NCBI RefSeq assembly: GCF_016921195.1
Contig: NZ_JAFGYF010000002.1
Coordinates: forward strand, 434,001-498,000
From: Cellulosimicrobium cellulans
GTDB lineage: Bacteria; Actinomycetota; Actinomycetes; Actinomycetales; Cellulomonadaceae
Reading direction: 5' to 3'
DNA: 64,000 nucleotides
Part shown: piece after piece, positions 8,805-23,104 of the stretch
How the letters are laid out: each line of letters begins with the position of its first letter
Position numbering within the stretch: position 1 is the stretch's first letter
The notes under the pieces: generated by a model
What the model was told of the DNA's origin: nothing
Seen by the model: the letters and a program-made list of their open reading frames with translations, nothing else
The model's database searches: none
Position numbers and translations under genes: made by a program

Positions 8805-9698
8805 TCAGGACGCCACGAGACGTGCGACGAGCGCGTCGCGCACGGCGGTCGTCACCCCGCACGCGACGAGGTAGCCGTCCACGCTCCCGTGCTCCCGGGC
8901 GGCGAGGTCCCACGCGGCCTCGAGGTACTCCGGTTCCACCGTGAGGACCGGCGCCAGGGCGTCCGGCGACAGGCCGGGGACGGGAGGCACGAGCGCGGCG
9001 AGCCCGTCCACCGCCGCGCGGCTCGCGAGGTACTCCGCCATCCGGTCCTCGTCGCCCACGCCCGCGACGTACTGCGCGAGGGCGACCACCCACCCCGTGC
9101 GGTCCTTCCCGGCCGAGCAGTGCACGACCGTCGCCCCCTCCGCGTTCGCGACCTCGCCGAGCACCCGCCCGACCGTCGCGCGGATGCCCGGGTCCTGGAC
9201 GAACGTCGCGTACACGCCGTGCATCATGCGACGCGCGACCACCGTGGGGTCGTCCGCCGCCAGCAGGCCCGCGATCAGCGCGGCGGGGTCGGCCGACGCT
9301 CCCCCGCCGTCCCCGCTCCCCGCCTGCAGGCCCCGCGCGGGGTCCATGCCGCGGCGCAGCACCCGGACGCCGCCCGGTACCGCGTCCGCGCCGTCACGCG
9401 CGAGCTCGTCGTCCCCCCGCAGGTCGAGCACCGTCGTCACCCCGAGGTCGGAGAGCGCCGCCTGGCCCGCCGGGGCCAGGCGCGACAGGCTCGCCGTCCG
9501 CAGCAGCACGCCGGTGCGCAAGGGCTCGTCGTGCCCGACCGGGGCGGCCCGGCCCCCGACGTCGCGCGCGTTCCACGTGCCCGGCACGTCGAGCGCCCCC
9601 GGCACCGCTGCGGCCTCGGGTGCGGGGACGGCAGCCGCCTCCGTGGGCGCGCCGGAGGTGCTCGGGCCCGCGGCGCGGGCGGTGTCGTGGGACGTCAT
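8805..9698 (-). CDS. Tyrosine-protein phosphatase (PtpB/LipA-like family)
   Basis: A 297-residue phosphatase of the family that includes mycobacterial PtpB. The N-terminal conserved stretch is VPGTWNARDVGGRAA, then LLRTASLSRLAPAGQAAL and TVLDLRGDDELA. The P-loop VHCSAGKDRTGWV carries the catalytic Cys-194 and Arg-200. The Lys inside the loop (CSAGKDRTG) is typical of this group, some members of which act on phosphoinositides as well as phosphotyrosine. No signal peptide or membrane segment is seen. The N-terminal 35 residues are low-complexity Ala/Pro. The start is the ATG at 9696-9698; a GTG seven codons upstream is possible. It lies downstream of the pyrF terminator, so it is probably a separate transcript. 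Confidence 0.88.
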   Translation of the reverse strand: MTSHDTARAAGPSTSGAPTEAAAVPAPEAAAVPGALDVPGTWNARDVGGRAAPVGHDEPLRTGVLLRTASLSRLAPAGQAALSDLGVTTVLDLRGDDELARDGADAVPGGVRVLRRGMDPARGLQAGSGDGGGASADPAALIAGLLAADDPTVVARRMMHGVYATFVQDPGIRATVGRVLGEVANAEGATVVHCSAGKDRTGWVVALAQYVAGVGDEDRMAEYLASRAAVDGLAALVPPVPGLSPDALAPVLTVEPEYLEAAWDLAAREHGSVDGYLVACGVTTAVRDALVARLVAS

Positions 9699-9766
9699 GG
9701 GCGCAGTCTCGCACGGCACGACGACGAGGCCACCCGGACGCGGGACCCCGGCGTCCTCGGCACGAC

Positions 9767-9800
9767 GACGGGGCCGGCGCCCGCAGGCGCCGGCCCCGTC
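9767..9800 (-). terminator. Hairpin terminator after pyrF
   Basis: Perfect 14-bp inverted repeat (arms 9767-9780 and 9787-9800) with a six-base loop, 13 bases past the pyrF stop. It marks the end of the pyrimidine operon. Confidence 0.7.
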
Positions 9801-9813
9801 GACCGGGTCGGGC

Positions 9814-10679
9814 TCAGCCCCGCAGCGCCTGCGTCGCCTCGTCCGTGGCCGCGCGCGCCGCGGCGCGCAGGGCGCCCACGTCCGGCCCGGCGCGCAGGAC
9901 GCCGCGCGAGGAGGACGCGAGCACCTGGCGGCGCGCGTCGCCGAAAACGGCCGCGAGCTCGGCCGCGCCCGCGCCCTGCGCGCCCACGCCGGGCGCCAGG
10001 AGCGGGCCGCGCACCGCCGCGAGGTCCGTGCCGGTGCGGGCCGCGGCGTCGGCCACGGTCGCGCCGACGACGAGACCGACCGGGCCCAGCGCGTCGCCCG
10101 ACGCCACGACGGGCGCGTTGACGCGCGCGGCCTCGCGCGCCACGTGCGCCGCGACCGACTCCACGCCCGCGCCCGCGCCGCGGCGCGCGTGCTGCACCTC
10201 GGCCCCCTCGGGGTTCGAGGTGAGGCACAGCACGAACAGCCCGCGCCCGGTCTCCAGCGCGGCGTCCACCGCGGGCCGGAGCGAGCCGAAACCGAGGTAC
10301 GGGGAGACCGTCAGGGCGTCGGCGGCGAGCGGGGAGCCGTCGCGCAGGTACGCGTCGGCGTACGCCGCCATGGTCGAGCCGATGTCGCCGCGCTTGGCGT
10401 CGACGATCGTGAGCGTGCCCGCCGCACGGGCCGCCGCGAGGACGTCCTCGAGCGCCGCGACGCCCCGCGACCCGTGCCGCTCGAAGAACGCCGACTGCGG
10501 CTTCACCGCGGCCACGCGGCCCCCGACCGCCTCGACGACCCGCAGGCCGAGCTCCCGGACGCCCGCGGCGTCGTCGGGCAGGCCCCAGTCCGCGAGCAGC
10601 CCCGGGTGCGGGTCGATGCCCACGCACAGCGGCCCGTGGTCGTCCGTCGCCCCTGCGAGGCGCGCGCCGAAGCCGGCGC

Positions 10680-10683
<4 letters not shown>
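9814..10683 (-). CDS. pyrF: Orotidine 5'-phosphate decarboxylase (type 2)
   Basis: Last step of UMP synthesis: decarboxylation of OMP. The 289-residue protein belongs to the longer class found in actinobacteria. It begins [19 protein letters not shown], with [16 protein letters not shown]. The catalytic [19 protein letters not shown] is near residue 95, with [11 protein letters not shown] and [11 protein letters not shown] following. The start is the GTG at 10681-10683, overlapping the carB stop as GTGA. An apparent long upstream extension in this frame is only the antisense-like third-position shadow of carB. Final gene of the operon, followed by a terminator. Confidence 0.96.
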
Positions 10684-14051
<3,368 letters not shown>

Positions 14052-14053
14052 GG

Positions 14054-15328
14054 TCAGCTCTCCTTGGTGGTCTGCTCGACGGCGTCGGAGCCCGAGCCCG
14101 CCGCGCCGGCGGCGCGGCGCGACGTCATGAGCTCGACGAAGCGGTCGAAGAGGTACGCGGCGTCGTGGGGTCCGGCCGCGGCCTCGGGGTGGTACTGGAC
14201 GGAGAAGGCGGGCAGGTCGAGGCACTCGAGCCCCTCGACGACCTGGTCGTTGAGCCCGACGTGGGACACGACGACACGCCCGTAGCGGCCGCCGTCGTGC
14301 GGGGCGACGGACTCGCCGTCGAGCGGCGCGTCCACGGCGAAGCCGTGGTTGTGCGCGGTGACCTCGACCTTCCCGGTGCGGCGGTCCATGACGGGCTGGT
14401 TGATGCCGCGGTGGCCGTACGCGAGCTTGTACGTGCCGTAGCCGAGCGCGCGCCCGAGGATCTGGTTGCCGAAGCAGATGCCGAAGAACGGGGTGCCGCG
14501 GTCCAGGACGCCGCGCAGCAGCTCGACCTCGTGGGTCGCCGCCCCCGGGTCGCCCGGGCCGTTGGAGAAGAACACGCCGTCGGGCGCGTACGCCTCGACG
14601 TCCTCGATCGTCGAGGTTGCGGGGACCACGTGCACGCGCACGCCGCGCTGGGCGAGGCGCTGGGGCGTCATGGACTTGATGCCGAGGTCGACGGCGACGA
14701 CCGTCGCGACGGGCTCGCCGTCCGGCGTCGTGCCCTCGAAGGGCTCGACCACGTACGCCTCGTCGGTGCTCACCTCGCGCGCGAGGTCGGCGCCGGCCAT
14801 CGCGGGCGCACCCTGCACCTCGGCGACGAGGTCCTCGACCGTGCGGGGGTACCCGTCGCGCACCAGCGCGTCGCCGGAGAAGATGCCGGCACGCATGACG
14901 CCGAGCTCGCGCAGGTGGCGCGTGAGGGCGCGCGTGTCGACGTCGCTGATGCCGACGACGCCCTGCGCGTCGAGCTCCTCGTGCAGGGTGCGCTGCGCGC
15001 GCCAGCTCGACGCGCGGCGGGCGGCGTCGCGCACGACGTACCCGGCCACCCAGATCTTGCCCGACTCGGGGTCCTCGTCGTTGACGCCCGTGTTCCCGAT
15101 GTGGGGGGCCGTCATGACGACGATCTGGCGGTGGTAGGACGGGTCGGTGAGCGTCTCCTGGTAACCGGTCATGCCGGTGTTGAAGACGATCTCGCCGACC
15201 GTGGTGCCGCGCGCGCCGTAGGCGCGACCGGCCTGCACCGTGCCGTCCTCGAGGACGATCAGGGCCCGGTCGGCGGGCGGTGCGGTCGCTGAGGTCAGGG
15301 AGTTCACTGCGTTCACTGGGGCGGTCAC
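14054..15328 (-). CDS. carA: Carbamoyl-phosphate synthase small subunit
   Basis: Glutaminase subunit that feeds ammonia to CarB. The 424-residue protein has the CarA N-terminal domain ([37 protein letters not shown]) and a class I glutamine amidotransferase domain with nucleophile Cys-285 in [16 protein letters not shown], preceded by [19 protein letters not shown] and the catalytic [11 protein letters not shown] follow near the C-terminus. The start is the GTG at 15326-15328, overlapping the upstream stop as GTGA. Internal GTG codons at residues 5 and 8 are alternatives. Confidence 0.97.
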   Translation of the reverse strand: MTAPVNAVNSLTSATAPPADRALIVLEDGTVQAGRAYGARGTTVGEIVFNTGMTGYQETLTDPSYHRQIVVMTAPHIGNTGVNDEDPESGKIWVAGYVVRDAARRASSWRAQRTLHEELDAQGVVGISDVDTRALTRHLRELGVMRAGIFSGDALVRDGYPRTVEDLVAEVQGAPAMAGADLAREVSTDEAYVVEPFEGTTPDGEPVATVVAVDLGIKSMTPQRLAQRGVRVHVVPATSTIEDVEAYAPDGVFFSNGPGDPGAATHEVELLRGVLDRGTPFFGICFGNQILGRALGYGTYKLAYGHRGINQPVMDRRTGKVEVTAHNHGFAVDAPLDGESVAPHDGGRYGRVVVSHVGLNDQVVEGLECLDLPAFSVQYHPEAAAGPHDAAYLFDRFVELMTSRRAAGAAGSGSDAVEQTTKES

Positions 15329-16017
15329 GGTGCTTCCTCGTCGTTCTGGTCGGCGCCGGGGGCCGCGCTCTCGCGCGTCGGCGCCGGGTCTGCGGGGTCT
15401 GCGGGGGTGGCGCCGCTCGGCGCCCCGGGTCGTCGCTCGTGCGCGGGGCCGCCGGTCGGGTCCTCGGCGCGGTCGGCGAGGGCGCGCACGGCGTCCAGGA
15501 GGCGTGCGACGTCGTGGTCGTGGCGCGGCATGAGGCCGGTGTCGAGGCGGACCTCGGGGTCCGCCGGGGCCTCGGGGGCGTCGGCGGGGACGGGCTCGGC
15601 CGGCACGGTCCACGTCACGACGACGATGGCCTCCTTGCCGACGAACTTGCCGGCCATGCCGGGCGTGAGCGCCACGCCCCCGACCGCCTCGGCGGGCACC
15701 CAGACGTCCGGGGCGCCGCCGCGCGCGACGTGCAGGCCGCCGTCGTGCACGGTGACCTGCGCCTGCGCCCGGTCGCCGAGACCGTGGGCGCCGACGCGCG
15801 CGAGCCAGTCGCCGGCGAGCGTGCTGGACACGTACAGCGCGTCGAGCGGCCCGAGCACGACGCCGCCACGCGCGGCCTCGACGGGTACGGCCGGCGGGGT
15901 CGGGACGACGCCCGCCGACCGCCGCGCGAGCCGGCGTCGGCCGACGAGGACGAGCGTGAGGAGGACGACGCCGAGGACGACCCAGATGCCGACCGCGACG
16001 GGCTGGGGCAGGTTCAC
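15325..16017 (-). CDS. Membrane-anchored protein in pyr operon (Rv1382-like position)
   Basis: A 230-residue protein of unknown function. It starts [20 protein letters not shown], with one membrane segment at about residues 8-25, then RRRLARR, so the bulk is probably cytoplasmic. The middle ([40 protein letters not shown]) looks like a compact beta-rich, PH-like domain. The C-terminal 60 residues are low-complexity. M. tuberculosis has a membrane protein gene, Rv1382, in the same slot between pyrC and carA, so this is likely its counterpart. It shares GTGA overlaps with pyrC and carA, so it is cotranslated with pyrimidine enzymes. Its role is not known to me. Confidence 0.75.
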   Translation of the reverse strand: MNLPQPVAVGIWVVLGVVLLTLVLVGRRRLARRSAGVVPTPPAVPVEAARGGVVLGPLDALYVSSTLAGDWLARVGAHGLGDRAQAQVTVHDGGLHVARGGAPDVWVPAEAVGGVALTPGMAGKFVGKEAIVVVTWTVPAEPVPADAPEAPADPEVRLDTGLMPRHDHDVARLLDAVRALADRAEDPTGGPAHERRPGAPSGATPADPADPAPTRESAAPGADQNDEEAP

Positions 16018-17374
16018 GCCCGCACCCCCTGCGCGCTCGCGACCGCCGGGATGGGCGTGCCGTCGAGCACCGTGGGGCGCCCGCGCAGGAACGTCGCGAC
16101 GACGGCGCCGGGCAGCTCGCGTCCCTGGAACGGCGTGTTGGTGCTCGCGGTGACCTGGCCCGCGCCGTCGACGACGCGACGCGCCGCCGGGTCGACGAGG
16201 GTGACGTTCGCGGGCTCTCCGACCTCGAGCGGACGCCCCTGGGCGCGCTCGCCGGTGTCGATGCGGCCGATGCGGGCCGGCGCGCTCGACAGCACGCGCG
16301 CGACGTCGGCCCACGACATGCGGCCGGTGTCGACCATGGTCTGCTGCACGACGCTCAGCGCCGTCTCCAGACCGGTCATGCCGAACGCGGCAGCGGCCCA
16401 CTCGCAGTCCTTGTCCTCGCGCGCGTGCGGCGCGTGGTCGGTCGCGACGATGTCGATCGTCCCGTCCGCGAGGCCTTCGCGCACCGCCTCGACGTCCGCG
16501 GCGGTGCGCAGCGGCGGGTTGACCTTGAACGTCGGGTCGTACCCGCGCGCCAGGTCGTCGGTGAGGACGAGGTGGTGCGGCGTGACCTCGGCCGTCACGT
16601 CGATGCCACGGCCCTTGGCCCAGCGCACGATCTCGACCGAGCCGGCGGTCGACAGGTGGCACACGTGCAGGCGCGACCCGACGTGCTCCGCGAGGAGGAC
16701 GTCGCGCGCGATGATCGCCTCCTCGGCGACGGCGGGCCAGCCCGCGAGGCCTAGCTCGGCCGAGACGACGCCCTCGTTCATCTGGGCGCCCTCGGTGAGG
16801 CGGGGCTCCTGCGCGTGCTGGGCGACGACCCCGTCGAACGCCTTGACGTACTCGAGCGCGCGGCGCATGAGGATCGGGTCGTCGACGCACTTGCCGTCGT
16901 CGGAGAACACGCGCACGCGCGCCGCCGAGTCGGCCATGGCACCGAGCTCGGCGAGCTGGCGGCCCGCGAGGCCGACGGAGACCGCCCCGACCGGGTGCAC
17001 GTCGACCCAGCCCGCGTCGCGACCCAGGCGCCACACCTGCTCGACGACGCCGGCCGTGTCCGCGACGGGCGTCGTGTTGGCCATGGCGTGCACGGCCGTG
17101 AACCCGCCCGCGGCGGCGGCGCGCGTGCCGGACTCGATCGTCTCGGCGTCCTCGCGGCCCGGCTCGCGCAGGTGCGTGTGCAGGTCGACGAGGCCGGGCA
17201 GCGCCACGAGTCCGGTCGCGTCGACGACGACGGCCTCGCCGCCGTCGGACCCGGCGCGCGCGGCGCCGGCCGGCGCGATCTCGGCGATCACGCCGCCGGA
17301 GAGCACGAGGTCGACGGGGTCGCCGCCCAGCGGGCGCGCGCCGCGCAGGACGTACGTGGTGGTTGCGGCGCTGC

Positions 17375-17378
<4 letters not shown>
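16014..17378 (-). CDS. pyrC: Dihydroorotase
   Basis: Closes carbamoyl aspartate to dihydroorotate. This is a 454-residue type I (cyclic amidohydrolase) enzyme. The metal-binding [15 protein letters not shown] is near residue 63, followed by [18 protein letters not shown] and MANTTPV. Later ligands include [23 protein letters not shown] and the catalytic [13 protein letters not shown]. The start is the GTG at 17376-17378, overlapping the pyrB stop as GTGA. Sequence in the same frame upstream is a shadow of pyrB. Confidence 0.97.
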
Positions 17379-19711
<2,333 letters not shown>

Positions 19712-19744
19712 GTCAGTCCGTCGTCTGTCCGTCGGTGCCGGCGA

Positions 19745-20308
19745 TCAGTCGTTCACGCGGCCGAGGTACGACCCGTCGCGCGTGTCGACCTTGACCTTGG
19801 TGCCCTGCTCGAGGAAGAGCGGGACCTGGATCTGCGCGCCCGTCTCGAGCGTCGCCGGCTTGGTGCCACCCGTCGAGCGGTCGCCCTGCAGGCCCGGCTC
19901 GGTGTACGTGATCTCGAGGACGACCGAGGCCGGGAGCTCGATGTAGAGCGGCTGGCCGTCGTTCGACGCCACGAGCACGTTCTGGTTCTCGAGCATGTAG
20001 TCCTTGGCGTCGCCCACGATCTCGGCCGAGATCGTGATCTGGTCGTACGTCGAGGTGTCCATGAACACGTAGTCCGCGCCGTCCTGGTACAGGTACTGGA
20101 AGTCGCGACGGTCGACGTTGGCGGTCTCGATCTTCAGGCCGGCGTTGAACGTCTTGTCGATCGTCTTGCCCGTCATGACGTTCTTGATCTTGGTGCGGAC
20201 GAACGCGCCACCCTTACCGGGCTTGACGTGCTGGAACTCGATCACGGTCCACAGCTGGCCGTCGAGTCGCAGCACGGTGCCGTTCTTGATGTCGTTGGTG
20301 GTCGCCAC
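19745..20308 (-). CDS. efp: Elongation factor P
   Basis: Binds between the P and E sites and relieves ribosome stalling at polyproline. The 187-residue protein has the usual three-domain layout and starts [20 protein letters not shown] from a GTG. The tip of domain I is [14 protein letters not shown], with Lys-32 at the loop apex. Actinobacterial EF-P of the PGKGP type is reported to work without lysine modification, and here the loop reads PGKGG. No epmA/epmB-like modification gene lies nearby. AGGAAG lies six bases before the GTG. Confidence 0.97.
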   Translation of the reverse strand: MATTNDIKNGTVLRLDGQLWTVIEFQHVKPGKGGAFVRTKIKNVMTGKTIDKTFNAGLKIETANVDRRDFQYLYQDGADYVFMDTSTYDQITISAEIVGDAKDYMLENQNVLVASNDGQPLYIELPASVVLEITYTEPGLQGDRSTGGTKPATLETGAQIQVPLFLEQGTKVKVDTRDGSYLGRVND

Positions 20309-20420
20309 GTTCGTCTTCCTGTCGGAGGGTCTACGGGCTCCGCGGCACCGGACGACGCGGGTCGACCGGGCGCACGAGGGCGGAGCGGGAAATGGGCCTT
20401 GACGATCTTACCGGAGCGTC

Positions 20421-20912
20421 CTACCCCAGCGCGACGAGGACCGCGTTCGCCGCGACACCCACCGTCGCCGCCCAGCACATCGAGGCGAGCGTCCCGATGA
20501 CGAAGCGCTCGGACGCGACGGGGTGCTCGCGCAGCTCGGGGTAGCGCCCCAGGCCCTTGATCGCGACGACGAAGGCGATCCCGCCCGGCTCACCGGCGAG
20601 CAGGCAGCCCGTGATCGCGAACCGCTCGAGGATCCCGATCCACGTACCGCCCCGCAGCGCCTTGACGGCCTCCGTGCCGATGGGCCCGGTCGCCGGCGGC
20701 GGGGGCGGGGGCACCGGGACGGCCGCCGGGTCCGCGGCGCCCGTCGTGGTCCGCGGTCGCACGGCGCGGCCGGGAGGCCGACGGGCCGGGTCGCCCGCAC
20801 GCGCCGCGGCGCGCAGCACCCACTGCGTCACCGGCCCTCCCCCGAGCACGCTCGCGGCGAGCGCGACGACCCACACCACGACCATCAGCACGACCGACAC
20901 CGGGTCCGTCAT
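20421..20912 (-). CDS. Membrane protein partnered with SatD-like regulator (DUF3307-like C-terminus)
   Basis: A 163-residue protein with an N-terminal membrane segment (VSVVLMVVVWVVALAASVLG, about residues 5-24), a proline-rich cytoplasmic linker (VPVPPPPPPATGP) and a C-terminal part with two hydrophobic stretches. The latter, ILERFAITGCLLAGEPGGIA to ERFVIGTLASMCWAATVGVA, resembles the segment that ends DUF3307-type proteins, which are often coded next to SatD-family genes. That resemblance is from memory. Its ATG overlaps the stop of the upstream SatD-like gene as ATGA, so the two are translationally coupled. No enzymatic motif is evident. Confidence 0.6.
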   Translation of the reverse strand: MTDPVSVVLMVVVWVVALAASVLGGGPVTQWVLRAAARAGDPARRPPGRAVRPRTTTGAADPAAVPVPPPPPPATGPIGTEAVKALRGGTWIGILERFAITGCLLAGEPGGIAFVVAIKGLGRYPELREHPVASERFVIGTLASMCWAATVGVAANAVLVALG

Positions 20913-21559
20913 TCCCTGCCCTCCCGCCGTTCCTCCGGTGACCCGCCCCCACGACTCGCGCAGAGCTCGCCGAGCAGTCTGGCGACCACGGGCCGCACCG
21001 CCGACTCCTCCGGCCACAGCGCCGCACGCAGCCGCTGGCTGACCGCCTGCTCGGACACCCCGAGCGCACGGGCCACATCCTTCTGGGTGCCGCCCACACG
21101 CGCGAGCGTGTCGACCGCCTCCCACCCCGGCGCGGTCCGCCGGTCCACGACCGCCGCGAGGAGGCGCAGGAGCGCCTCGACCTCGGCGGCACGGCCCCGT
21201 GGCTCGCCGCGGACGGCGACGGGCGCCGTCGCCGCGCGCGACTTGGCCTGCTCGACCGCCTCGCGCGCGCGCACGAACGCCTCCCCCGACGCCTCGCGGG
21301 AGACCGCGGGCAGAGGCTCGTCGACGGCTCCCACGCCGACGCCGACGCTCCAGCCGCCGTCGCGCAGCAGGTCGAGCACCGCGTCGACCACGGTGGCCGG
21401 GTCGTCGAGCACGCCCTGCACCTCATCGCCCACCGTCCGGTCGAACGGGACCACGAGCCCGGGCCGGTCAGCCAGCAGCGCCTCGAGGCGCGCGAGCACC
21501 TCGGGCACGCGGTCGGGCCGACCGGTGCTCCCCCGCTGGTCGACGGTCAGGACGAACAT
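20909..21559 (-). CDS. SatD-family protein with C-terminal helix-turn-helix
   Basis: A 216-residue protein starting MFVLTVDQRGSTGRPDRVPE. The N-terminal half (ALLADRPGLVVPFDRTVGDE, WSVGVGVGAVDEPLP, ASGEAFVRAREAVEQAKSRA) follows the SatD family pattern, which recalls nucleotidyl-cyclase-like folds with an Asp near the N-terminus and a Thr-Xaa-Gly-Asp element. The C-terminus has a plausible helix-turn-helix, TQKDVARALGVSEQAVSQRL, at about 160-180. It probably binds DNA. The start ATG at 21557-21559 has a TTGATT/TAGCCT promoter whose -10 lies seven bases upstream, so the mRNA is probably leaderless. A set of CTTGAT half sites covers the -35. Confidence 0.7.
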   Translation of the reverse strand: MFVLTVDQRGSTGRPDRVPEVLARLEALLADRPGLVVPFDRTVGDEVQGVLDDPATVVDAVLDLLRDGGWSVGVGVGAVDEPLPAVSREASGEAFVRAREAVEQAKSRAATAPVAVRGEPRGRAAEVEALLRLLAAVVDRRTAPGWEAVDTLARVGGTQKDVARALGVSEQAVSQRLRAALWPEESAVRPVVARLLGELCASRGGGSPEERREGRE

Positions 21560-21566
21560 GACATCC

Positions 21567-21595
21567 AGGCTATTCCCTTGAGCCGACCGAATCAA
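21567..21595 (-). promoter_or_regulatory. Promoter of SatD-like operon, leaderless layout
   Basis: TTGATT (21590-21595) and TAGCCT (21567-21572) on the minus strand are separated by 17 bases, and the -10 ends seven bases before the ATG. The -35 overlaps the nearest CTTGAT half site. Confidence 0.55.
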
Positions 21596-21624
21596 GCACC
21601 CAGACTTGATAGTGCACGATCAAG
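21591..21624. promoter_or_regulatory. Operator-like array of three CTTGAT half sites
   Basis: ATCAAG at 21591-21596, CTTGAT at 21605-21610 and ATCAAG at 21619-21624 alternate in orientation with 8-base spacers. The outer two form a 20-bp palindrome with one mismatched pair (CTTGATAGTGCACGATCAAG, 21605-21624). The inner half site covers the -35 of the SatD-like operon, so a dimeric regulator, possibly the operon's own helix-turn-helix protein, is the likely ligand. Confidence 0.55.
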
Positions 21625-21652
21625 GATACGGTGAGCGCGACCGGGCCGCCGG

Positions 21653-22099
21653 TCAGCCGCGCAGGCGAGCCGCGAGCGCCTCGAGCGCGAGCCGGTACGA
21701 GTCGAACCCGAAACCCGCGATCGTGCCGGTCGCGACCGCGCCGACGACGGAGTGGCTCCGGAACGCCTCGCGCGCCGCGGGGTTGCTCAGGTGGACCTCG
21801 ACGAGCAGGAGGCCGGAGGTCGTGACCTGCGCCGCGGCGTCGCGCACGGCGTAGGAGTAGTGCGTGAACGCGGCCGGGTTGAGCACGACGTGGGCGCGCG
21901 CGTCGACGGCTTCGTGGAGCCAGCCCACGAGCTCGGACTCGTCGTCGGTCTGGCGCACGTCGACGGTGAGGTCGAGCGCGCTCCCCCACGCGAGGGCGGA
22001 CTCCTGGAGGTCGGCCATCGAGGCGGATCCGTAGATCTCCGGCTCGCGCACACCGAGCCGGCCGAGGTTGGGTCCGTTGAGGACCAGCACGCGTTCCAT
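21653..22099 (-). CDS. aroQ: 3-dehydroquinate dehydratase, type II
   Basis: Third step of the shikimate pathway, trans-dehydration of 3-dehydroquinate. The 148-residue protein begins MERVLVLNGPNLGRLGVREP, followed by the active-site Tyr in EIYG (about residue 23), ESELVGWLHEA, LNPAAFTHYSYAVRDA and the substrate-binding EVHLSNPAAREAFRSHS. This is the dodecameric type II fold, unrelated to type I AroD. A TAGGCT hexamer eight bases before the ATG and the lack of a Shine-Dalgarno sequence suggest a leaderless message. It is separated from aroB by a gene on the other strand. Confidence 0.95.
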   Translation of the reverse strand: MERVLVLNGPNLGRLGVREPEIYGSASMADLQESALAWGSALDLTVDVRQTDDESELVGWLHEAVDARAHVVLNPAAFTHYSYAVRDAAAQVTTSGLLLVEVHLSNPAAREAFRSHSVVGAVATGTIAGFGFDSYRLALEALAARLRG

Positions 22100-22107
22100 G
22101 GCGCCCG

Positions 22108-22113
22108 AGCCTA
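22108..22113 (-). promoter_or_regulatory. -10 element of aroQ, leaderless layout
   Basis: TAGGCT on the minus strand, eight bases before the aroQ ATG, with no Shine-Dalgarno sequence between. Confidence 0.4.
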
Positions 22114-22287
22114 GCGGCGCCGCCTGCGCGCGTGCCGCGCGGGCTCGCCCCGTGACCGGACCCCGAGGAGGGGGACGGCTCGACGAGCGTCGTACGGCGC
22201 CGTCGTGCACGCTGGCTGGGTGATCCTCGCGACCTGCGTGCCGGCCCGCGCCGACGGGATCGACGGCTGCACCGCCCGGGGGCCGGC

Positions 22288-23073
22288 GTGACGGCCACGA
22301 CGGGCCGTGCGGGCAGCGGCTACCTGGAGGCGCCGTTCGTCGCGCTCGCGCACCGCGGCTTCTCGCGCGAGGGCCTGGAGAACTCGATGGCGGCGTTCGC
22401 GGCCGCTCGCGACCTCGGGCTGCGGTACGTCGAGACGGACGCCCACGCGACGGCGGACGGCGTGGCCGTCGCGCTCCACGACGCGTCGCTGGACCGCACG
22501 ACGGACGCGCACGGTCTCGTCGCCGACCTCCCGTGGCGCACCGTACGCGCGGCGCGGATCGGCGGGACGGAGCCGGTGCCGGCGCTGGAGGACGTGCTCG
22601 GCACCTGGCCGGACCTGCGGGTGAACGTCGACGTGAAGTCGGCGGCGGCGGCGGAGCCGGTCGCCCGGGCGATCGAGCGCACGCGCGCGCACGACCGCGT
22701 GTGCGTCGCGTCGTTCGCGGCGTCGCGTCGGGAGGCGACCGTGGCGCGGCTGTCGCGTCCCGTGACGGTCTCCGGCGCGCGCGGCGCGGTGGTCGGCATG
22801 CTCCTCGCCGGCCGCGCGCGGGTCGACACGCTGGCCCGCCGCGCGGCGCGGTCGGTCGACTGCCTGCAGGTTCCCGTGCGAGGCGGCTGGGTGCGCGTCG
22901 TCGACTCGGGGTTCGTCCGGGCCGCCCACCGGGCGGGTGTCGCCGTGCACGCGTGGACGGTGAACGACCGCGCGACGATGCACCGGCTGCTCGACCTCGG
23001 GGTCGACGGGATCGTGACCGACCGCGCCGACCTGCTGCGCGACGTGCTCCGTGCGCGCGGGCTCTGGGCCTGA
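22288..23073 (+). CDS. Glycerophosphodiester phosphodiesterase
   Basis: Hydrolyses glycerophosphodiesters to glycerol 3-phosphate and an alcohol. The 261-residue TIM-barrel protein has the catalytic LAHRGFSREGLENSMAAF (His-22), the metal ligands YVETDAHATADG (Glu-49, Asp-51), LHDASLDRTTDAHG (His-64), NVDVKSAA near 113 and the C-terminal VHAWTVND. No signal peptide is seen, so it probably acts in the cytoplasm. The start is the GTG at 22288. It is the only plus-strand gene in this stretch, divergent from aroQ and convergent with aroB. Confidence 0.9.
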   Translation: MTATTGRAGSGYLEAPFVALAHRGFSREGLENSMAAFAAARDLGLRYVETDAHATADGVAVALHDASLDRTTDAHGLVADLPWRTVRAARIGGTEPVPALEDVLGTWPDLRVNVDVKSAAAAEPVARAIERTRAHDRVCVASFAASRREATVARLSRPVTVSGARGAVVGMLLAGRARVDTLARRAARSVDCLQVPVRGGWVRVVDSGFVRAAHRAGVAVHAWTVNDRATMHRLLDLGVDGIVTDRADLLRDVLRARGLWA

Positions 23074-23104
23074 GCGGACCCGGCCGGGGCGCGGACGCCG
23101 CGCG

